A program made the position numbers and the translations under genes. Of a stretch of 5,656 nt of DNA, positions 1-5,638 are shown one piece after another. The stretch covers positions 1 through 5,656 of the forward strand of contig RFOC01000137.1 in the NCBI GenBank assembly GCA_009926815.1. The letters run 5' to 3'. Below the pieces are notes generated by a model that was given only the letters and a program-made list of their open reading frames with translations, was not told the origin of the DNA and made no database searches. Each line of letters begins with the position of its first letter. The stretch's first letter is position 1. The stretch comes from Planctomycetota bacterium (GTDB taxonomy: Bacteria > Planctomycetota > Phycisphaerae > Phycisphaerales > SM1A02).

Positions 1-1
1 C

Positions 2-640
2 ATGAACGGCGTGTGGGACCTGAAGGGCCAGAGTTTCTCGCCCTCGGGCCAGCCCGAGATGCAGCTGCAGGGCCGGTGCGTCTGGCAATGGGCCATGAAC
101 GGCGCGTTCCTGATGGGTGACACCATGCTCAGCAACGGTGCGGCCGTGATGCAGGAGATCGACTGCATCGGATTCAACGCCGCCGCCGGCACCTTCCAGC
201 GCACGCTGATGACCGACCGCGACAGTGCCATGATCTGGCAGCAGGGCACCTGGGACCCGTCCACGCGGCAGTTCACCATGCAGTCGGTGGGCACCATCCC
301 CACCGCGAGCGGCGCGAAGCGACAGATCGCCACGGTGGTCGATCTCAGCCAGTCCGGACAGATCGCCTGGACCACCAGCTACTTCGAGGGTGGACAGGCC
401 GTGGGCACCATCCGCATCTCCGGCACCCGCGCCGCACAGGGCAGCCTGCCGCCGGGCGGTCTGCAGGGCATGCCCATGCAGCCCCCCGCCCAGGGCGGTG
501 GTGGCCTGGATGCCCAGGGCCTGCAGGACCAGCTCAACCAGATGGTGGCCAACAAGCAGCAGCTGCAGGGCCAGATCGAGGACTGGAAGCAGCGGGTGCG
601 CGGCTACCAGCAGAGCTTCGACCAGCTCTCGAAGCCCTGA
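2..640 (+). CDS. DUF1579-like protein with C-terminal coiled coil, probably 5'-truncated by the window edge
   Basis: The frame is open from the window edge to TGA at 638-640. The first visible ATG (2-4) opens MNGVWDLKGQSF. That looks like the interior of a DUF1579 domain (a short G-x-W strand, then a small beta-rich fold), so the real start is probably upstream. Family-like features are the G-x-W near the start, a GRCVWQW strand, the NGAFLMG turn, IDCIGFNAAAGTFQ (the usual G-Y/F-D/N turn) and a QGTWD strand. DUF1579 has no established biochemical function. After about residue 145 the sequence changes to a Gly/Pro/Gln-rich linker (to about residue 168), then a Gln-rich amphipathic stretch (about 170-210) with the spacing of a coiled coil. 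No signal peptide is visible because the N-terminus is missing. It ends 46 bases before upp on the same strand. Family assignment is by pattern only and is moderate; the coiled coil is inferred from composition. Confidence 0.7.
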   Translation: MNGVWDLKGQSFSPSGQPEMQLQGRCVWQWAMNGAFLMGDTMLSNGAAVMQEIDCIGFNAAAGTFQRTLMTDRDSAMIWQQGTWDPSTRQFTMQSVGTIPTASGAKRQIATVVDLSQSGQIAWTTSYFEGGQAVGTIRISGTRAAQGSLPPGGLQGMPMQPPAQGGGGLDAQGLQDQLNQMVANKQQLQGQIEDWKQRVRGYQQSFDQLSKP

Positions 641-650
641 TCGCGCCGCG

Positions 651-680
651 CTGGCGCCGCCGGATGGCGCTCCGTACACT
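651..680 (+). promoter_or_regulatory. Candidate promoter directly upstream of upp
   Basis: TACACT at 675-680 matches the sigma70-type -10 consensus TATAAT at four of six positions and ends six bases before the GTG start of upp. CTGGCG at 651-656 is a poor -35 match with an 18-base spacer. No Shine-Dalgarno sequence lies in front of the GTG, so a promoter this close would give a very short or leaderless transcript. The short stem GCGCC (654-658) / GGCGC (666-670) overlaps the spacer and could instead be a weak end signal for the upstream gene. Speculative. Confidence 0.25.
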
Positions 681-686
681 CCGCGC

Positions 687-1340
687 GTGCCCAGCAGCGA
701 TCCCCGCTTTCCCAACCTGCGCGTGTTCGATCACGCGCTGATCCATCACAAGCTGACCCTGCTGCGCGATGCCACGACGCCTCCCGAGGATTTCCGTGCG
801 CTCCTGAACGAGATCGCCGGACTGATGGTGTTCGAGGTGTCGCGGAACTTCCCCACGCAGGCGCGTTCGGTGCAGACGCCTCTTGAAACCTGCACGGGAC
901 GCGTGCTTGCGCAACCGGTCACGCTTGCGCCCATCCTCCGCGCAGGCCTGGGCATGACGGATGGCATCCTGCGGGTCCTTCCCGAGGCCCGTGTGGGCCA
1001 CATCGGCATCCAGCGCGACGAGGCGAGCCGCCGACCGATCAACTACTACTCCCGCTTCCCCACCGACGTCGCGGATGGACCGGTGCTGGTGGTCGATCCC
1101 ATGCTGGCCACGGGCGGCAGTGCCGAGCACGCCATCGATCACCTGAAGCGACTTGGATGCCGCGACCTGCAGATGGTCTGCCTGGTCGCCGCGCCGGAGG
1201 GTGTGCAACGGCTGCTGGATCGTCATCCCGAGGTGCCCGTGTTCACCGCGGCCCTGGATCGTCAGCTGGACGAGAAGGCCTACATCCGCCCGGGCCTGGG
1301 TGATGCGGGCGATCGGATCTTCGGCACGGTGGGCGCCTGA
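687..1340 (+). CDS. upp: Uracil phosphoribosyltransferase
   Basis: This enzyme joins uracil to PRPP to form UMP and pyrophosphate, the pyrimidine salvage step, in the cytosol. The 217-residue product follows the Upp family closely from end to end. It has HHKLTLLRD near residue 20, ILRAGLGM (83-90), RDE (110-112), the PRPP-binding loop VVDPMLATGGSA (135-146), LVAAPEG (166-172) and the uracil-pocket signature YIRPGLGDAGDRIFGT (199-214). E. coli Upp is 208 residues, so it is full length. The frame is open much further upstream, but that part overlaps the preceding gene and has no Upp similarity. GTG at 687 is chosen because it gives about ten residues before the conserved start and follows the previous stop. 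No Shine-Dalgarno sequence precedes it. The next gene starts on the base after its TGA, so the two are probably co-transcribed and translationally coupled. Family is certain; the exact start is less so. Confidence 0.95.
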   Translation: MPSSDPRFPNLRVFDHALIHHKLTLLRDATTPPEDFRALLNEIAGLMVFEVSRNFPTQARSVQTPLETCTGRVLAQPVTLAPILRAGLGMTDGILRVLPEARVGHIGIQRDEASRRPINYYSRFPTDVADGPVLVVDPMLATGGSAEHAIDHLKRLGCRDLQMVCLVAAPEGVQRLLDRHPEVPVFTAALDRQLDEKAYIRPGLGDAGDRIFGTVGA

Positions 1341-2360
1341 ATGGCCGAACGCAAGCGAACCACCGGTTTCGATCGTCCAGGCGGCTACGCGCTCCCCGCG
1401 GGCGCCACCATCGTCCAGCGCAGGGCCGCCGCCGAGGTCGCGAAGGCCGACATCCGGCTGATGGGCGATCGGGTGCCCTCGCATGCGGCGAGGGCGGGCG
1501 AGCCCACGCCGGCACACAAGGCCGGTTCGCCCGACACGCGGCTGTACGTGGGGGATTGCCGGGATGTGCTGCCTCGACTGCCGGACCAGGGGCAGGCGGA
1601 TCTGATCTTCGCCGACCCTCCCTTCAACTGGGAGGTTCCCTACGAGGGTTGGAAGGACGGCATGCCTCGCGATGCCTACGAACGCTTCACGTTCGACTGG
1701 CTCGACGGATGCCTGGGCCTGCTCTCGCCGCGCGGAAGCCTGTGGGTGAACATTCCGGATGACACGGCCGCCGAGATCGTCATGCACCTGAAGCGACGGG
1801 GCCTGGTCATGATGAACTGGTGCGTGTGGCACTTCCGCTTTGGGCAGAACCGTCGCACCAGCTTCATCATGAGCAAGGTGCACGCGCTGTACTTCGTGCG
1901 CGACCCAGCCCAGAGGATCTGGAATCCGGATCCCATCCTGGAGCCCTCCGACCGCGCGACCATCTACGGGGATGCCCGAACCATGGCCAAGGCTCGCGAC
2001 CGAGGCATGCGGGTCCCCATGGACGTGTGGTATGGCCCGTACTGGGGTCGGGTCCAGGGCAACAACACCGAACGGCGTCGGCACCACCACAACCAACTCC
2101 CCGAGGCCTATCTGGAACGGGTTGTCCTGGCTTGCTCGAACCCGGAGAGCCTGGTGGTGGACCCGTTCTGTGGCAGCGGGACCACCCAAACCGTTGCACG
2201 GGCCTATGGGCGAAGATCGATCAGCGTGGAGCAGTCCAAGACCAACGCCAAGCATGCCTGGGAGCGGATCACGGGCATCGGCATGGTGCACAAGGGTCAG
2301 GCCCTAGGTACCGCCAATCCGATCCACGCGAAGCGTGGTTCTCGGACTTCATCGAAATAG
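1341..2360 (+). CDS. Solitary site-specific DNA methyltransferase, beta-class N4-cytosine/N6-adenine type
   Basis: The 339-residue protein has the N6_N4_Mtase fold and transfers a methyl group from S-adenosylmethionine to an exocyclic amino group in DNA. The catalytic motif IV is DPPF (residues 92-95), preceded by LYVGDCRDVLPRLPD (68-82). The AdoMet-binding motif I is DPFCGSGTT (274-282), preceded by the motif X-like HHNQLPEAYLERV (249-261) and followed by an acidic residue in SISVEQ (293-298). Motif IV before motif I is the beta-class order. The central stretch, about 165-245, is the likely target-recognition region and includes WNPDPILEPSDR and MDVWYGPYWGRVQGNN. The first 66 residues match nothing I recognise. 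No endonuclease gene is in the window, so it looks like an orphan methylase. ATG 1341 directly abuts the upp TGA, which suggests translational coupling. Whether the product is m6A or m4C cannot be decided from DPPF, and the target site is unknown. Confidence 0.9.
   Translation: MAERKRTTGFDRPGGYALPAGATIVQRRAAAEVAKADIRLMGDRVPSHAARAGEPTPAHKAGSPDTRLYVGDCRDVLPRLPDQGQADLIFADPPFNWEVPYEGWKDGMPRDAYERFTFDWLDGCLGLLSPRGSLWVNIPDDTAAEIVMHLKRRGLVMMNWCVWHFRFGQNRRTSFIMSKVHALYFVRDPAQRIWNPDPILEPSDRATIYGDARTMAKARDRGMRVPMDVWYGPYWGRVQGNNTERRRHHHNQLPEAYLERVVLACSNPESLVVDPFCGSGTTQTVARAYGRRSISVEQSKTNAKHAWERITGIGMVHKGQALGTANPIHAKRGSRTSSK
2321..2341 (+). terminator. Hairpin inside the 3' end of the methyltransferase gene, possible terminator
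   Basis: CCACGC (2324-2329) and GCGTGG (2333-2338) form a perfect 6-bp stem around a GAA loop. Outer G-C and A-T pairs extend it across one T-T mismatch. Only a modestly T-containing stretch (TTCTCGGACTTC) follows. It lies within the last 14 codons, ending 19 bases before the stop, so it may act as a terminator or mRNA 3'-end stabiliser for the upp-methyltransferase transcript. There is no proper U-tract, so confidence is low. Confidence 0.3.
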
Positions 2361-2376
2361 ATTCATTCTGTCGTGA

Positions 2377-2946
2377 TCATGATTCCTTCTCGTAAGGAAT
2401 CCATGGCTCTTCTGGAACATTCGCCATTTTGTTGGCGAGCCTGGCCATTGCGAACAGCAGATCGCTCACCCTGTTCATGTAACGCATCATGGCTTCGCCA
2501 ACGGGTTCGGTGTGCGAAAGTGCCACCATCAGTCTCTCAGCTCGCCTGCAGATCGTCCGGGCCAGGTGAAGTCTGGAGGCCAACTCACATCCTCCTGGCA
2601 TGATGAAGCAACGAAGTGGCTCGTTCTTTGCGTCAATTTCGTCGATCCATGCCTCAACATGCGCCACTTGGTCTTCATTGATCCTGACAATCTTTGATTC
2701 GTGAGCCGATCCATGGGGCGTGGCCAGATCTGCACCGATCTCAAACAGCCTGCTCTGGATGCTCGAGAGCATTCGTCTCATAAAATCGTGCTCTTTGACC
2801 ACCAGAGCCGACATGGCAAGCCCGAGGCATGCGTTGAATTCATCGACGGTGCCGTACGCCTCGATCCGAGGGTGATCCTTGCTCACCCGCGCACCGGAGA
2901 AGAGACCGGTGGTGCCGTCGTCGCCGGACCGGGTGTAGAGCTTCAT
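2377..2946 (-). CDS. PduO-type ATP:cob(I)alamin adenosyltransferase
   Basis: The enzyme transfers the adenosyl group of ATP to cob(I)alamin or cob(I)yrinic acid diamide, making coenzyme B12 for enzymes such as methylmalonyl-CoA mutase; it works in the cytosol, normally as a trimer. The 189-residue product carries the whole PduO/MMAB pattern: the N-terminal ATP-binding YTRSGDDGTTGLF (4-16) and GARVSKD (18-24), YGTVDEFNACLG (31-42), FEIGADLATP (68-77), FIMPGG (114-119), HLARTICRRAER (127-138) and NRVSDLLFAMAR (158-169). ATG 2946 fits the family start MKLYTRSGDDG. The only SD-like run, GGGTGG, touches the ATG, so initiation may be weak or leaderless. GC is about 57% by hand count of 2401-2940, clearly below its neighbours, and it uses codons such as AGA and TTT, a possible sign of transfer. 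It converges on the methyltransferase and has no B12-pathway neighbour here. No cobalamin riboswitch was recognised upstream. The symbol is left blank because pduO, cobO and mmab are all used for this family. Confidence 0.93.
   Translation of the reverse strand: MKLYTRSGDDGTTGLFSGARVSKDHPRIEAYGTVDEFNACLGLAMSALVVKEHDFMRRMLSSIQSRLFEIGADLATPHGSAHESKIVRINEDQVAHVEAWIDEIDAKNEPLRCFIMPGGCELASRLHLARTICRRAERLMVALSHTEPVGEAMMRYMNRVSDLLFAMARLANKMANVPEEPWIPYEKES
2381..2401 (-). terminator. Perfect 8-bp inverted repeat at the end of the adenosyltransferase gene
   Basis: GATTCCTT (2381-2388) and AAGGAATC (2394-2401) are exact reverse complements around the 5-base loop CTCGT. The hairpin covers the last codons of the minus-strand gene and lies 20 bases past the stop of the facing methyltransferase gene, so it could end transcription from both sides. 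The stem is AT-rich for this genome and has no T-run on either side, so function is uncertain. Confidence 0.35.
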
Positions 2947-3212
2947 CCACCCAATTTCGGCATGCCGGGGCGCTTCAGATGCAACGAGGGGCCCGAAACT
3001 GCTTGAAGGCTTGTTTTGCCGCCCCCTTGACGGATCGGTACCCTTCCCCGACTCGTCACCTTTCTCGGAACAGCGTTCGGATACCTCACGAAGATTTCAT
3101 GACCAAGGCAGCCCGCCGGCGGAGGCTGCTCCTTCCCCCCTCCCCACGCCAAGGTCCATCGGCGTCCCGTCTCGAACCCCGTCGCCACGCGACATCTCAG
3201 GAGCACATGCCC
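2947..3212. other. Divergent intergenic region with structured leader of the first pilin gene
   Basis: This 266-base region separates the divergent adenosyltransferase and pilin genes and should hold both promoters. On the plus strand TTGACG (3027-3032) is a good -35 match, but the best -10 at the right distance (around 3050-3056) is poor. GCAGCC (3108-3113) pairs with GGCTGC (3124-3129) around a loop containing the palindrome CCGCCGGCGG (3113-3122), followed by a C/T-rich tract. The frame upstream of the pilin start is open back to ATG 3099, but that part encodes an Arg/Pro-rich stretch unlike any prepilin leader, so I treat it as untranslated. I see no RNA gene, and no B12 riboswitch on the minus strand. 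Confidence 0.5.
3199..3203 (+). promoter_or_regulatory. Shine-Dalgarno sequence AGGAG deciding the first pilin start
   Basis: AGGAG lies nine bases before ATG 3213 and only three bases before ATG 3207. The first spacing is within the usual range and the second is too short, so MRKGFTIIELL is the favoured start. It is the clearest ribosome binding site in the window. Confidence 0.65.
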
Positions 3213-4355
3213 ATGCGGAAGGGCTTCACCATCATCGAACTTCTGGTCGTCGTCGCCATCATCGGCCTGCTCGTGGCCATCCTGCTGCCTGCCATCGGCA
3301 AGGCCCGCGAGAACGCCCAGATGACGCAGAGCCAGTCCAACCTGCGGACCCTTGGTCAGGCGGCCGCCATCTACGGCTCGGAATTCCAGGATCGTCAGTG
3401 GACGGCCTGCGCCGACGATCTGGGCACCTTCCGGGGCGACTGCACCCAGTACGCCAACAAGCGTTGCTCCGCCCAGCTCACCCTGGGTTACAACGCGCAG
3501 GGCACCGCGATCGGCTTCTTCATTCCCCAGGCCGCCGGGTGTGGAACCCGCTTCCCTGGTGCGGACTGCAGGGTGGCGCAGGCCTACTGGCCCTGCGATT
3601 TCTCCCAGACCACCGGCAATTTCGGATCGTGGCGCCTGCCGAACGCCAAGAGCTTCAACAAGTACGCGGGCGGCCGCTTCTACGCGGAACTCTTCTTCGC
3701 ACCGAAGGATCGCATGATCCTGGAGCAGGCCCGATCGTTCATGGAGTCGGGCGCCGAATTCGACGGCACGCTTGAGCAGACCGTGCTCTCCTCGTACGCC
3801 TGGAGCCCCGCAGCCATGTGGGCCCCGGACGTGCTGAGCACCAAGAAGGGCTTCCAGGCCCCCAACACGCTCCCGGGCGCCTTCCGGAGTCCGACGGCCA
3901 GCCAGGCCCGCTTCTCCGACCTGAAGACCCGCGTCATCGAGCACAACTGGCTGCAGAACAAGCCCGCCAACCTGGATGCCATGGATGGATCGAAGTGGGG
4001 CTCGGGTGAGGTGAACCCCGACTCCTTCAGTCCAGCCAAGCGCAACAAGAGCATGCCCTGGTACTTCAACGAGGGCTACATGTCCTCGCCCAATTGCCTG
4101 TTCTTCGACAGCCACATTGCCCAGCTTGGCGTCCAGGAATCCATCGACACCAACAATCGACTGATGCAGCAGAATCGGGCGGCCACCATGGCCATCAAGG
4201 GCTCCTTCTTCCAGAAGGGCACCATCGGCTCGCTGCCCAGTTCCTACCAGTTCGGTGCCTACGACAACGGTGCCTACAACAACAACAATGGCTGCGCCTT
4301 CCACGTGTTCACGGCCGACGGCATCCTGGGCCGGGACACCATCGGCGCCAAGTGA
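3213..4355 (+). CDS. Prepilin-type (type II secretion / pseudopilin-like) protein, first of a tandem pair
   Basis: A 380-residue protein with a class III prepilin signal: MRKG, the predicted prepilin-peptidase cleavage after Gly4, then FTIIE with the conserved Glu at position +5, and a hydrophobic helix to about residue 28 (LPAIGKAR follows). It should be cleaved and N-methylated at the inner membrane, then built into a pseudopilus or left on the cell surface. The rest is much larger than a normal pseudopilin (usually 100-200 residues). It contains eight cysteines, WRLPNAKSFNKYAGGRFY (140-157), FAPKD (162-166), MWAPDVLSTKKG (202-213), LPGAFRSPTASQARF (220-234), LKTRVIEHNWLQNK (237-250) and a LFFDSHI motif (296-302) like the DGH part of the planctomycete H-X9-DG domain. 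It ends FTADGILGRDTIGAK. Start 3213 has the better SD spacing; 3207 (two codons longer) is possible. Its paralogue starts 37 bases downstream, so they probably form an operon. Exact role unknown. Confidence 0.88.
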   Translation: MRKGFTIIELLVVVAIIGLLVAILLPAIGKARENAQMTQSQSNLRTLGQAAAIYGSEFQDRQWTACADDLGTFRGDCTQYANKRCSAQLTLGYNAQGTAIGFFIPQAAGCGTRFPGADCRVAQAYWPCDFSQTTGNFGSWRLPNAKSFNKYAGGRFYAELFFAPKDRMILEQARSFMESGAEFDGTLEQTVLSSYAWSPAAMWAPDVLSTKKGFQAPNTLPGAFRSPTASQARFSDLKTRVIEHNWLQNKPANLDAMDGSKWGSGEVNPDSFSPAKRNKSMPWYFNEGYMSSPNCLFFDSHIAQLGVQESIDTNNRLMQQNRAATMAIKGSFFQKGTIGSLPSSYQFGAYDNGAYNNNNGCAFHVFTADGILGRDTIGAK

Positions 4356-4392
4356 CATGACCTTCCGCACACCCCCCCTGAACAACGAAACC

Positions 4393-5583
4393 ATGCACAC
4401 CCTTCGACGCGGCTTCACCATCATCGAGCTCCTCGTGGTGGTCTCCATCATCGGCCTGCTGCTCGCCCTGCTCGTGCCCGCCATCGGCAAGGCGCGCGAC
4501 AGCGCCCTGCAGACCCAGAGCCTGAGCAACCTCCGCAACCTGAGCGCCGCCTGTGCCAACTACTCGGCGGCCTGGAGCGATCGCCAGCTCACGCTGATGT
4601 ACGACGACTTCTCGCAGCACATCTCCTCCGTCAACCGCACCTGCGGCTCGGAGTACTTCAGCAAGACCGGCAGCTGTCCACCCTCGCTGATCATCGGCTT
4701 CGGTGGCTACAGCTCCACGGCCTGCGGCAACGGCTACGGCATCTGGGCCTTCTGGACGCCCTGCGAGGCCAGCGTGGGCAGCTGGGAGAACGTGACGTAC
4801 CAGTTCCCCTTCACCATGACGGATGCGTGGAACGACCCGGGCCAGGATGGCTTCGGTCTGTGGCGGCTCCCCAACATCCGCAACTTCAACCAGTACGTGG
4901 GCGGCAAGTTCTACGACAAGGCGTTCTACGCCCCCAAGGACAAGGTGCAGCTGGATCGTGCGGCCCCCGCGTTCGAGCGTGGCGACGACTACACCCAGAT
5001 CTGCAACATTCCGGACCGCTGGGTGCCCAGCACGTACGGCTTCAGCCCCGCGGGCATGTGGAATCCGGACATCTTCAGCAGCAAGACCGGATGCCTGAAC
5101 TTCGGTGGTCGACTGCCGCCGGGCCTGTTCCGAAGCCCATCCGCCAGCGCCGCCAAGTTCCCCGAGCTGAAGACCCGCATGATCGAGATCTGGTGGCTCC
5201 AGAACAAGGAAGGCCCGGAGTTCAACCCGAAGTTCGAGGGCAACTACACCCCCTACTACTTCAACCAGTGCATCAACTCCGCCCCCTGCACCCTGTTCTA
5301 CGACGGCCACATCGGCATCGCGGGTGCCGCGGACAGCATGGACGGCAACGCGCAGGTCACGGCCACCAACGTGGCTTCGGGCCAGCCGAAGGCCGAGCCC
5401 GGCCTGTTCTGCCAGAACACGCTGAACAAGCTGCCCGGCCCGTGGTTCAACTACGGCGGCTTCTTCACCGGACCGGACGGCAAGGATGGCGCCAACTTCA
5501 ACTACGACACCGAAGTCAACACCAGCTACCACATCTTCACCGTGGATGGCATCCAGGGTCGCGACTTCCTGCAGGCCAAGTGA
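4393..5583 (+). CDS. Prepilin-type (pseudopilin-like) protein, second of a tandem pair
   Basis: A 396-residue paralogue of the preceding protein. The leader MHTLRRG is followed by FTIIELLVVVSIIGLLLALL, giving predicted cleavage after Gly7, Glu at +5, and a helix ending at PAIGKAR (29-35). Blocks shared with its neighbour, in the same order, include SNLRNL (45-50), WRLPNIRNFNQYVGGKFY (157-174), YAPKD (179-183), FSPAGMWNPDIFSSKTG (217-233), LPPGLFRSPSASAAKF (241-256), LKTRMIEIWWLQNK (259-272), LFYDGHI (301-307) and the C-terminal FTVDGIQGRDFLQAK. It has ten cysteines. A segment around 120-155 and one near 312-340 have no close match in the first protein, which accounts for much of the length difference. 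ATG 4393 gives a normal short leader but has no good Shine-Dalgarno sequence. ATG 4357, in frame and one base after the upstream stop, would add 12 residues and is a real alternative. Role unknown; export and surface assembly are inferred from the signal. Confidence 0.88.
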   Translation: MHTLRRGFTIIELLVVVSIIGLLLALLVPAIGKARDSALQTQSLSNLRNLSAACANYSAAWSDRQLTLMYDDFSQHISSVNRTCGSEYFSKTGSCPPSLIIGFGGYSSTACGNGYGIWAFWTPCEASVGSWENVTYQFPFTMTDAWNDPGQDGFGLWRLPNIRNFNQYVGGKFYDKAFYAPKDKVQLDRAAPAFERGDDYTQICNIPDRWVPSTYGFSPAGMWNPDIFSSKTGCLNFGGRLPPGLFRSPSASAAKFPELKTRMIEIWWLQNKEGPEFNPKFEGNYTPYYFNQCINSAPCTLFYDGHIGIAGAADSMDGNAQVTATNVASGQPKAEPGLFCQNTLNKLPGPWFNYGGFFTGPDGKDGANFNYDTEVNTSYHIFTVDGIQGRDFLQAK

Positions 5584-5592
5584 CCTGATCAC

Positions 5593-5616
5593 GCGAGCGG
5601 CCCCCGTGGCCCTCGC
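5593..5616 (+). terminator. Strong hairpin just downstream of the second pilin gene
   Basis: GCGAG (5593-5597) pairs with CTCGC (5612-5616), and after a bulged C at 5598 GGCC (5599-5602) pairs with GGCC (5608-5611 read antiparallel) around a 5-base loop. This gives nine mostly G-C pairs starting nine bases after the stop. No U-run follows, so it is either a factor-dependent end or a 3'-end protecting structure for the pilin mRNA. Confidence 0.4.
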
Positions 5617-5638
5617 CTGAACCGCGCAACAAGAAGGG

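Noticed and set aside
390..686. Upstream extension of the upp frame
   Set aside because: It overlaps the DUF1579-like gene in another frame, is Arg/Ser/Pro-rich and has no Upp similarity; the family starts near residue 10 of the GTG 687 product.
534..2291. Long open frame on the minus strand (585 codons) across upp and the methyltransferase
   Set aside because: It lies opposite two genes with full family signatures. Long antisense frames are expected in high-GC coding DNA, and the translation shows no recognisable domain.
1341..2360. Restriction-modification or other defence system
   Set aside because: Only the methylase is present; neighbours are upp and a B12 enzyme, with no endonuclease or known defence gene in view.
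2947..3110. Cobalamin riboswitch upstream of the adenosyltransferase
   Set aside because: No B12-box-like sequence or matching stem arrangement was found on the minus strand, and the region is short.
3222..4427. Exact 17-base direct repeat GGCTTCACCATCATCGA at 3222-3238 and 4411-4427 as a mobile-element or attachment site
   Set aside because: It encodes the conserved prepilin signal GFTIIE in both paralogues, so it is explained by homology.
2943..5592. Long minus-strand open frames opposite both pilin genes
   Set aside because: The plus-strand reading has clear prepilin signals and conserved blocks between paralogues. The antisense translations are Val/Gly/Ala/Arg-rich with no motif.
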